A DNA stretch of 64,000 bases from an uncultured Alphaproteobacteria bacterium (GTDB lineage: Bacteria > Pseudomonadota > Alphaproteobacteria > HIMB59 > GCA-002718135), in assembly GCA_902614395.1 (NCBI GenBank), contig CACMKW010000004.1, positions 36,278 through 100,277 of the forward strand. Direction: 5' to 3'. The first letter of the stretch is position 1. Every line of letters begins with the position of its first letter. Position numbers and translations under genes: made by a program. Below are positions 22,839-30,232 of the stretch, piece after piece. The notes below the pieces were generated by a model. It ran no database searches. It saw nothing but the letters and a program-made list of their open reading frames with translations, and was not told the origin of the DNA.

Positions 22839-23853
22839 TAAAACCTTATCAATAGTAATACCTGTTTTTAATGAAGTTAACTTTCTTGAAGAACTCTTTG
22901 AAGAAATAAAAAAATTTTTTAATAATGAATCTAATGAAATTATCATAGTTGACGATGGTTCAAATGACGGCTCCTCCAACCTATTAGCAGAATTAAAAAA
23001 AAAAAATAACTACAAATTTTCTCTTAAAATTATAAAGCTTGATAACAATTCAGGTAAAGGAAAAGCAATTCAGATAGGTATAAAAAATTCAAATGGTGAA
23101 TATATTTTGCTACAAGATGCAGATTTAGAATTAGACTGCAAGGATGCTAAAGAAATGTTTGAAATGATTTCTACTAAAAAAGATATAAAATGTATTTTTG
23201 GTAGTAGATATTTATCAGGTAAATTAAAGAAAAATAATTATTTTTTTAATAACCTTATAGGAAAAATAAATTCCCTAATATTTAATGTGTTCTTTTCACA
23301 ATCACTAAGTGATGTTCATTGTGGATTAAAAATTTTACACAGAAGTGTAATAGAGCAACTTCAACTTAGTATAAATGATTTTGGTATTGAAATTGATCTA
23401 GCTTCACAAATAGTTAGAAATAACTTTTATATTTATGAATACGGTGTTTCATATTTTTCTAGATCTAAAGTGCAAGGAAAAAAAATTACATGGATTGATG
23501 GTTTAAAATCTTTCTATTATCTTATTAAAGTAAGGTTTTTTGATAATTCTGCTTCAACAAATTTATCAATTGCATATTCTTCAGTTTATATGGCATTTGT
23601 AGGATCATATTTTGGTATGGGATTGGGAAATATTTTATTTATAATTATTTTTTATATTATAGGTTTAATATTAGGAATTCATTTTAAGATTTTATCTTCT
23701 TCAATAATATTCTTTTTTATTTTTGTTGGTTCATTATTTGGTAAAGGGAATGGAACAACATTAGCTGTAATAATTTTCTTTATATTAGGTTTATTAGTTG
23801 CTTTAAAATCTAAAAGGTTTTTTTCAAACTCAAAGCTTAGTAATTATTTTTAA
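22822..23853 (+). CDS. Family 2 glycosyltransferase with C-terminal membrane segments
   Basis: GT-A fold enzyme resembling dolichol/polyprenol-phosphate sugar synthases. Catalytic part (about 1-235): SIVIPVFNEVNFLEELF, IIIVDDGSNDGS, LQDADLELD (DxD-type metal site), FGSRYLSGK and VHCGLKILHRS. Residues about 250-340 form three or four membrane helices. The sugar donor and lipid acceptor cannot be told from sequence; context beside an O-antigen ligase-like gene suggests cell-envelope glycan work. It starts inside the end of regA and ends 17 bases inside the convergent ligase gene. Confidence 0.8.
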   Translation: MPQENSKTLSIVIPVFNEVNFLEELFEEIKKFFNNESNEIIIVDDGSNDGSSNLLAELKKKNNYKFSLKIIKLDNNSGKGKAIQIGIKNSNGEYILLQDADLELDCKDAKEMFEMISTKKDIKCIFGSRYLSGKLKKNNYFFNNLIGKINSLIFNVFFSQSLSDVHCGLKILHRSVIEQLQLSINDFGIEIDLASQIVRNNFYIYEYGVSYFSRSKVQGKKITWIDGLKSFYYLIKVRFFDNSASTNLSIAYSSVYMAFVGSYFGMGLGNILFIIIFYIIGLILGIHFKILSSSIIFFFIFVGSLFGKGNGTTLAVIIFFILGLLVALKSKRFFSNSKLSNYF

Positions 23854-25159
23854 ATTTACTAAGACACATACATAATCCAATAATAAAAAATGTAATTATT
23901 CCAAACCAATTTTTAATTAAACTTCCTGTCGACATAATTGGCCAAAACATTATTAAAATGATCACAATAGAAATTATTTTATATTTTTTATCAGCAGTAT
24001 TATTTATTATAAACTTTACCAGGAAAAATAAGAATAAAATAAATAAAATGAATACTATTAAGCCGCCCTCTGTTAACCATTGTATATAAATGTTGTGTGG
24101 ATGAGATGCACACTCATAATTTATCATCATATTTTTATATAACTCATTGTAGTTACATAGATATTTAAAATTATTAATACCAATTCCTGTAATTGGGTTA
24201 TCTATAAACATTTTAAATGACAATAAGTAAATTTCACCATATGCAGAAGTACCAAAATTTTTAATTACCTCGAAAAAACTGGGTTGAATATTTATAATTT
24301 TTGAACAAATTTTTTCAGTATCATTTTCACATTGAAAAAATTTTTCAATTTTCTGACCTTGATGATATTGAGTAGACTCAATTATATTAAAGTCATTATA
24401 AAAGGGGTGTAGATAAGTTGCTAAAAATATAAATAATGCACCAATTAAAATTGATAATATTATGGATTTTCTAAACCCATCTAAAAAAATAAGTAAGAGC
24501 AGTAAGCTTAAAGAGAATGTTGCAAATGCCATTCTTTCACCAGATACATAGCAAACTAAAATTATTATAGATAGATAAAGTGATTGAATAATTATATTAT
24601 TTTCTAATTTTTTTTTAGAAATAAGAAATACAAATCCAAATAAACTAAACTTTGATAGGTATGATCCTGGAATTAATTCATCTCCAAATGGGCCACTTAA
24701 TCTTCCATACCAGTTTGACTTAAATCCTAATAAATCTTCTTTAAAACCATCTTTAGAGTTATAATTAATGAATTGATAAAGTGTATCTATACTAACAAAA
24801 ACAACAATAATAAATAAAACCAATAATAATCTCTCAAAAAATTTCTTATCTCTAAAAAATACAAAATAACAAAAAAATGGTATTAATAAAAATCTAATAA
24901 AAATTAAAGAATCTTGGAAAGAATAAGTTTTATTATATGAAAAGAAGCTTATAAAAATTAAACTTAACCAAAATATAATTGAAATTCTAAATAAATTTAA
25001 CCTTATAAAGTTTTCATATTCTTTTTCATAAAAAGTATAAAATATTCCAAATATCACACCTAATGTAATTACAATATCAGGTATCGCTGGACCAGTAATT
25101 AAAAACAAAGGTATCAGTAAAAAAAGGTAACTAAATAAATTTTTAGACTGAAGTGTCAT
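23837..25159 (-). CDS. O-antigen ligase/polymerase-like membrane protein (WaaL/Wzy_C family)
   Basis: Polytopic membrane protein of 440 residues with about ten to twelve hydrophobic helices. The large periplasmic loop (about 255-345) and the motifs around it fit the Wzy_C family: SGERMAFATF with the conserved Arg, NPITGIGINNF, and SHPHNIYIQWLTEGG with the catalytic-type His. Such proteins join O-chains or single sugars to lipid A-core, or polymerise O-units; which one cannot be told. Overlaps the ABC ATPase gene start-to-stop by 17 bases. Confidence 0.8.
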   Translation of the reverse strand: MTLQSKNLFSYLFLLIPLFLITGPAIPDIVITLGVIFGIFYTFYEKEYENFIRLNLFRISIIFWLSLIFISFFSYNKTYSFQDSLIFIRFLLIPFFCYFVFFRDKKFFERLLLVLFIIVVFVSIDTLYQFINYNSKDGFKEDLLGFKSNWYGRLSGPFGDELIPGSYLSKFSLFGFVFLISKKKLENNIIIQSLYLSIIILVCYVSGERMAFATFSLSLLLLLIFLDGFRKSIILSILIGALFIFLATYLHPFYNDFNIIESTQYHQGQKIEKFFQCENDTEKICSKIINIQPSFFEVIKNFGTSAYGEIYLLSFKMFIDNPITGIGINNFKYLCNYNELYKNMMINYECASHPHNIYIQWLTEGGLIVFILFILFLFFLVKFIINNTADKKYKIISIVIILIMFWPIMSTGSLIKNWFGIITFFIIGLCMCLSKFKNNY

Positions 25160-26081
25160 TTTTACTAACTACTTTAATAAAGACGTCTTCTAAATCACCT
25201 TCAGATGTATTAATTTCTTTAAATTCAATTCCATTACTATTCAAAATATTAATAATTTTTTTTATGTTGGTTTTATTTTTATCATAATTTAGTTTTAATA
25301 TGTTATTTATAATTATTGGTTTAAATTCATTTAACTCTTTAGGAATGCTTACACTTTCATCTAAGACAAAAGAAACTGACTTAGTAGATATAATATTTAA
25401 AAGATCATTTTTTGACCCTTCTATAACTACTTTACCAAAATTAATAATAGTCATACTATCACAAAGATTTTCAGCTTCTTCTAAATAATGAGTAGTTAAG
25501 CAAATAGTTTTCCCCTGCTTGCTTATTCTTCTTATATAATTCCAAACTGAAGTTCTTATATCAATATCAACACCTGCTGTAGGCTCATCCAAAATGATTA
25601 ATTCAGGATCATGTACTAAGGCCTTCCCTATAAGTAATCTTCGTCGCATTCCACCAGATAAGGTTCTGGCATAGGCATTTCTTTGGTCACTTAATTTCAA
25701 ATTTTCAAGAATTTCATCAGTTTTCCTTTTTCTTTTTGGAACCCCATATAAACCTGCTTGAAGTTCTAGTAATTCAGCTGGAGAAAAAAAAGGATCTATA
25801 TTGAGCTCTTGAGGAACTATTCCTATTTTGAATTTACTTAATTTAATATTCTCATCAATATTTAATCCACAAATTTTAACAACACCAGAGTCCTTATTTA
25901 CTAAACCACCAAGAATATTTATGAAAGTTGATTTACCAGCTCCATTAGGTCCTAGTAAACCATGAATTGCACCTTTTTCTATGTTAATACTAAAATCAAT
26001 TAATGCTTTAACTTGTTGAGATTTTTTATAGAAAACTTTATTTACATTTTTAGCTTCAATTGAATATTTATAATCTGACAT
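25143..26081 (-). CDS. ABC transporter ATP-binding protein, YadG/ABC-2 export type
   Basis: Cytoplasmic ATPase of an ABC-2 exporter. Walker A GPNGAGKST, Q-loop GIVPQEL, signature LSGGMRRRL, Walker B LIILDEPTAGVD, H-loop TTHYLEEAE, then a C-terminal extension (about 225-312) ending in the LEDVFIKVV motif of the DrrA/CcmA/YadG group. The SGGMRRRL plus GVDIDIR context is most like YadG. The partner permease usually lies next to it but is not in this window. It leads the two-gene minus-strand unit with the ligase-like gene. Confidence 0.87.
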   Translation of the reverse strand: MSDYKYSIEAKNVNKVFYKKSQQVKALIDFSINIEKGAIHGLLGPNGAGKSTFINILGGLVNKDSGVVKICGLNIDENIKLSKFKIGIVPQELNIDPFFSPAELLELQAGLYGVPKRKRKTDEILENLKLSDQRNAYARTLSGGMRRRLLIGKALVHDPELIILDEPTAGVDIDIRTSVWNYIRRISKQGKTICLTTHYLEEAENLCDSMTIINFGKVVIEGSKNDLLNIISTKSVSFVLDESVSIPKELNEFKPIIINNILKLNYDKNKTNIKKIINILNSNGIEFKEINTSEGDLEDVFIKVVSKNDTSV

Positions 26082-26102
26082 TTATTTAAAATCTTATATA
26101 TT
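26075..26102 (+). promoter_or_regulatory. Candidate polA promoter
   Basis: CTGACA at 26075-26080, a 16-base spacer and TATATT at 26097-26102, each five of six consensus bases. The -35 overlaps the start codon of the divergent ABC ATPase gene. Start predicted near 26109, three or four bases before the polA ATG; there is no Shine-Dalgarno sequence. Confidence 0.45.
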
Positions 26103-26112
26103 TAAATTTACA

Positions 26113-28854
26113 ATGAATAAAAAGAGTAGATTGATATTAGTTGACGGTTCGGCGTACATTTTTAGAGCCTATTATGGTCTTCCTCCAATGAATCGTGCTG
26201 ATGGTACACCAATCAATGCAGTTTTTGGATTTACCAACATGCTTGTAAAACTGATTGAAGATTATAGTGATGATAAAATGATTGTCATTTTTGATGCTGC
26301 AAGAGAAAACTTTAGAAATAAAATTTATCCAGAATATAAAGCTAATAGAGGAGAGGCTCCTGACGATTTAGTTCCTCAGTTTCCATTAATTAGAGAATGC
26401 GTAAAAAGCTTTAATATCCCTCAATTAGAAATAGAAGGATTTGAGGCTGATGATTTAATTGCTACTTATGTAAAGTTGGCTGAAAAAGATGAAATTGAGA
26501 CAATCATAGTTTCCTCAGATAAAGATTTAATGCAACTTGTTAGCAGTAAAGTAACAATGCTTGATCCAATGAAAAATAAAAAAATTGATATAAAAGATGT
26601 AGAGGAAAAATTTGGAGTTAAACCTAATAAAGTTATTTTTATACAAGCTTTAACAGGTGATAAAGTAGATAATATTCCAGGCGCTCCTGGAATTGGTCCA
26701 AAAACAGCTTCTCAGTTAATAAATGAATTTAATGATATTGATGGTTTAATTAAAAATCTTGATAAAATTAAACAAGAAAAAAGAAGAAATATTTTAGCAG
26801 AATCAGAAAATGACATTAGATTAAGTTTAAAACTTGTAACACTTAAAAACGATGTCCAAATACCTGAGAGCATTAATAGAATTAGAACTTATAATGAATT
26901 AAAAAATGAAAATAATAATATTTTTAATTTTCTTAAAGAGCAGGGCTTTAGATCAACATCTGAAAGATTAAAATCTAATTCTTTTATATCTAGTGATAAT
27001 GATAATATAATTACAAAAAAAGAAATAAAAACAAAATATCAATTAATTAATTCAAAGAATGATTTTGAAAAAGTTTTAAGTGAAATTAAAAAAAATGGTA
27101 TTTGCGCTATAGATACTGAAACTAATTCACTCGATATAGAAAAAGCTAAATTAGTTGGTATATCAATTTGTAGCAGTGAAAATATTTCTTATTATATTCC
27201 TATAAACCATACCAGTTTAGATGGTTCTAAAAAAATTGATAACCAGTTAGAGGAAAAATATGTAATTAATCATATTAACAAAATATGTGAAAATGAATCT
27301 ATCTTAAAAATTGGGCAAAATATCAAATATGATATTAGAATTTTAAATAAGTATGGAGTAATTTTTAATTCAATTGCAGATACAATGTTAATTTCCTATT
27401 CAATTGATAATGGAATTTTTAAACATAATTTAGATGATCTATCATTTAATCACTTAAATCATACTACAATAAAGTATAAGGAAGTTGTTGGAACAGGGAA
27501 AAATGAAATTACTTTCGATAAAGTAACTATTGATAAAGCAATTAATTATGCTGCAGAAGATTCTCTATTAACATTCAGGCTTTTTCATCATCTTTATCCT
27601 CGTTTAATAAAAGAAAAGGCTAATTTTGTTTATCAAAATATTGATTTACCTCTTGTAGAGGTATTATCTTCAATAGAGGCAAATGGTATTGAGGTAAATA
27701 AAGATTTTTTAACAAATCTTAGTAATGAATTTGAGAATGAAAGTAAAAAACTTGAAAAGAATATTTATAAACTTTCAAAAGAAGAGTTTAATATTGGCTC
27801 ACCTAAACAATTAGGAGAGATATTATTCGTTAATCTTAAAATACCTGGTGGTAAAAAAACAAAATCAGGAACATATTCTACTGATTCATCAACTTTAAAT
27901 AATTTAGCCTTAGATGGATTTGAAATTGCACAACTCGCTCTTGATTGGAGAGAATTAACAAAACTTAAATCAACTTATACAGATGCTTTATTTAGATTAA
28001 CAGATGATAAAAGTAGAGTTCATACATCATTTGGCTTAGCTAATACTTTAACAGGTCGATTAAGTTCTACAGATCCAAATCTTCAAAATATCCCAATTAG
28101 AACAGAAAATGGAAAAAAAATAAGAACAGCTTTTGTTAGTGGAAAAGGAAAAAAATTAGTCAGTTTTGATTATTCTCAAATAGAGCTTAGATTAGCCGCA
28201 GAAATTTCTAGTGATAAAAATTTTATTAAAGCTTTTAAAAACAATGAAGATATTCATGCATCAACTGCTAAAGAAATATTTAATTTAAACGATAGTCAAA
28301 TAAATAACGATTACAGAAGAAAAGCAAAAGCAATTAATTTTGGTATTTTATATGGAATCAGTCCATATGGTTTAGCTAAACAACTTGATATTACCAATAC
28401 AGAAGCAAAAGATTACATAAATGAGTATTTTATTAAATACCCAAAAATTAAAAAATATATGGAGCATCAAATTGATTTCGCAAAAACAAATCAATACGTT
28501 GAAACAATTTTTAAAAGGAAAATTAATATTAAGGGAATTGCCGATAAGAATTTTGCTGTTAGAGGTTTTGCAGAAAGACAAGCTATTAATGCACCAATCC
28601 AAGGTAGTGCAGCAGACATTATTAAGTTAGCAATGATAGAAATTCATAAGGAAATAAAACTAAAAAATATTGAGGCTGAAATGCTTTTACAAGTACATGA
28701 TGAACTAATCTTTGAAGTCGAAACTAAAAAATATGACAATTTAGTAAGTAATGTAAAAAAGATTATGGAGTCTGTACATTTAAAATACAAAGATTTTTCA
28801 GTTCCACTCACTGTTGATTTTGGTGCTGGTGATCATTGGGGACAGGCACATTAG
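26113..28854 (+). CDS. polA: DNA polymerase I
   Basis: Repair and Okazaki-fragment polymerase. All three domains are present in 913 residues: 5'-nuclease (about 1-290, VDGSAYIFRAYYGLP, GFEADDLIATY, SSDKDLMQL), 3'-5' exonuclease (about 310-495, with the DxE pair in AIDTETNSL and YAAEDSLLTF, so likely active), and polymerase (DYSQIELRLAA, RRKAKAINFGILYG, QVHDELIFE). Single gene, apparently with a very short leader. A tiny ArfA-like gene starts 10 bases downstream. Confidence 0.97.
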   Translation: MNKKSRLILVDGSAYIFRAYYGLPPMNRADGTPINAVFGFTNMLVKLIEDYSDDKMIVIFDAARENFRNKIYPEYKANRGEAPDDLVPQFPLIRECVKSFNIPQLEIEGFEADDLIATYVKLAEKDEIETIIVSSDKDLMQLVSSKVTMLDPMKNKKIDIKDVEEKFGVKPNKVIFIQALTGDKVDNIPGAPGIGPKTASQLINEFNDIDGLIKNLDKIKQEKRRNILAESENDIRLSLKLVTLKNDVQIPESINRIRTYNELKNENNNIFNFLKEQGFRSTSERLKSNSFISSDNDNIITKKEIKTKYQLINSKNDFEKVLSEIKKNGICAIDTETNSLDIEKAKLVGISICSSENISYYIPINHTSLDGSKKIDNQLEEKYVINHINKICENESILKIGQNIKYDIRILNKYGVIFNSIADTMLISYSIDNGIFKHNLDDLSFNHLNHTTIKYKEVVGTGKNEITFDKVTIDKAINYAAEDSLLTFRLFHHLYPRLIKEKANFVYQNIDLPLVEVLSSIEANGIEVNKDFLTNLSNEFENESKKLEKNIYKLSKEEFNIGSPKQLGEILFVNLKIPGGKKTKSGTYSTDSSTLNNLALDGFEIAQLALDWRELTKLKSTYTDALFRLTDDKSRVHTSFGLANTLTGRLSSTDPNLQNIPIRTENGKKIRTAFVSGKGKKLVSFDYSQIELRLAAEISSDKNFIKAFKNNEDIHASTAKEIFNLNDSQINNDYRRKAKAINFGILYGISPYGLAKQLDITNTEAKDYINEYFIKYPKIKKYMEHQIDFAKTNQYVETIFKRKINIKGIADKNFAVRGFAERQAINAPIQGSAADIIKLAMIEIHKEIKLKNIEAEMLLQVHDELIFEVETKKYDNLVSNVKKIMESVHLKYKDFSVPLTVDFGAGDHWGQAH

Positions 28855-28864
28855 AATACATTTT

Positions 28865-28993
28865 ATGGAAATAAAAAAAAAAATTAAGAAAAGAAATCCC
28901 TTTGCTCAAGATTTAAAACTACCTAAGTACAAACAAAGAATTGTTAGAAATAAAAAAACTTACTCAAGAAAAGGAAAAAAAAAGGTTATTTAG
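28865..28993 (+). CDS. Small basic protein, ArfA-like ribosome-rescue candidate (42 aa)
   Basis: A 42-codon frame fills the gap between polA and the glutaredoxin gene. The product is very basic and reads NPFAQDLKLPKYKQRIVRN followed by KKTYSRKGKKK. This resembles the core of ArfA (NP.A..L..P....RvV..KKg.gSy.RK.k), the factor that recruits RF2 to ribosomes stalled on messages without a stop codon; the basic tail would enter the empty mRNA channel. Recognition is by eye and the protein is short, so the call is tentative. No ribosome-binding site is visible. Its TAG shares TTAG with the convergent glutaredoxin stop. Confidence 0.5.
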   Translation: MEIKKKIKKRNPFAQDLKLPKYKQRIVRNKKTYSRKGKKKVI

Positions 28994-29229
28994 AATTCTT
29001 CATCAAAGGTATTCATTTCAAACCATTTTTCAAGTTCATGATAACCTCCAATTTTTTCACCATTTAAAATTATTTGAGGAAAGGTTTTAGCGTTCGGAAA
29101 CTTTTCAAAAAAATCTTCTCTCGTATAATCTGTATCAAGCATATAAATCTTTGGATTAAATTTAGCTAACCGTAGTTTAGCTCTATCACAGTATCCACAA
29201 TTGATTTTAGAGTATATCTCTGCTTCCAT
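28990..29229 (-). CDS. Glutaredoxin, probable electron donor to ribonucleotide reductase
   Basis: Small thiol-disulfide protein of 79 residues with the active site CGYC (Cys11, Cys14), the cis-Pro segment TFPQI and the GGYHEL glutathione-site motif, so it is a dithiol glutaredoxin. Placed directly after nrdA-nrdB, it most likely re-reduces the NrdA active-site disulfide. I choose the ATG at 29229, whose A lies in the nrdB stop (TGATG); a TTG one codon earlier is also in frame. Overlaps the ArfA-like gene tail by four bases. Confidence 0.9.
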   Translation of the reverse strand: MEAEIYSKINCGYCDRAKLRLAKFNPKIYMLDTDYTREDFFEKFPNAKTFPQIILNGEKIGGYHELEKWFEMNTFDEEF

Positions 29230-30218
29230 CAAAATGCTTCATCAAAACTTAAAGCTCTATCTGTAGGTCGTTGATATTCAGATACCCTTTTTTCAAAAAA
29301 GTTAGTAACATTTTGTACATCTAAAGCTCTCATAAAATCAAAAGGATTTTCTGTTTTAAAGACTCTGTCAAATTCAAATAGGTCAGCAATTCTGTCTGCA
29401 ACAGCTTCAATATATTGACACATTAAGTCTTGATTCATACCAATTAAATCTACTGGTAAAGCATCTCTTACAAATTCTTTTTCAAATGCTACTGCTTCTC
29501 TAACAATTTCTTCAAATTGTGATTGAGGCACATCTGAGGGTATCAAAGACAAATCACTAATATCTGCATCAGTTAATGTTTTATTATTAAATTTATCTCT
29601 TAAAGTTCTAAACATAAGAGATGAGAAACTAAAATGCATTCCTTCGTCTCTTGCAATCCAGTCGTTAGATAAGGCTAAACCGGGTAATAACCCTCTTTTT
29701 CTGAAATAATATATTGCACAGAAAGAGCCTGCAAAAAATAAACCTTCAACTAATCCAAATCCTATTAGTCTTGTTAATAAATTTTGACTACCATTGAGCC
29801 ATTTTGATACCCATTGTGCTTTATGGTTAATACATGGTACGTTTTGTATTGCATCAAAAAGCATGTCTTTTTCTTTTGCATCTTTTACATAAGCTTCAAT
29901 TTGTAGACCATACATCTCTGCATGAATTGATTCATTCAACATTTGTATAGATATAAAACATCTTGCTTCAGGAATTAAAATTTCTTTGTAGAACCTACTT
30001 GCTAAGTTTTCATTAATCATTGCTTCGGAGTTAGCAAAATATGCAAGTACGTGCTTAATAAAATGCTTTTCACCATCATTTAAAGTTTCAAGATCTCTTA
30101 AATCATCTTGCAAAGATACTTCTTCAGTAGTCCAAAAGGCTTGAATATGTTGTTTGTACCTATCCCAAATTTCTTGGTTTTTTATTGGAAAAATTGATTT
30201 AACACCTTTTGATATCAT
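29229..30218 (-). CDS. nrdB: Class I ribonucleotide reductase small subunit NrdB
   Basis: Houses the metal-radical cofactor that starts ribonucleotide reduction. The 329 residues follow the eukaryote-like R2 pattern (HVLAYFANSEAMINENL, EARCFISIQMLNESIHAEMY). Predicted ligands: Glu65, Glu96, His99, Glu158, Glu192, His195, with radical Tyr103 four residues after His99. The first ligand is normally Asp in class Ia/Ib; here Glu stands in its place, as in class Ic, yet the Tyr that class Ic lacks is kept. The C-terminal tail should bind NrdA. It lies 14 bases after nrdA, with a purine-rich GGAGTAAAGA ribosome-binding site. Confidence 0.95.
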   Translation of the reverse strand: MISKGVKSIFPIKNQEIWDRYKQHIQAFWTTEEVSLQDDLRDLETLNDGEKHFIKHVLAYFANSEAMINENLASRFYKEILIPEARCFISIQMLNESIHAEMYGLQIEAYVKDAKEKDMLFDAIQNVPCINHKAQWVSKWLNGSQNLLTRLIGFGLVEGLFFAGSFCAIYYFRKRGLLPGLALSNDWIARDEGMHFSFSSLMFRTLRDKFNNKTLTDADISDLSLIPSDVPQSQFEEIVREAVAFEKEFVRDALPVDLIGMNQDLMCQYIEAVADRIADLFEFDRVFKTENPFDFMRALDVQNVTNFFEKRVSEYQRPTDRALSFDEAF

Positions 30219-30232
30219 TCTTTACTCCTTCT

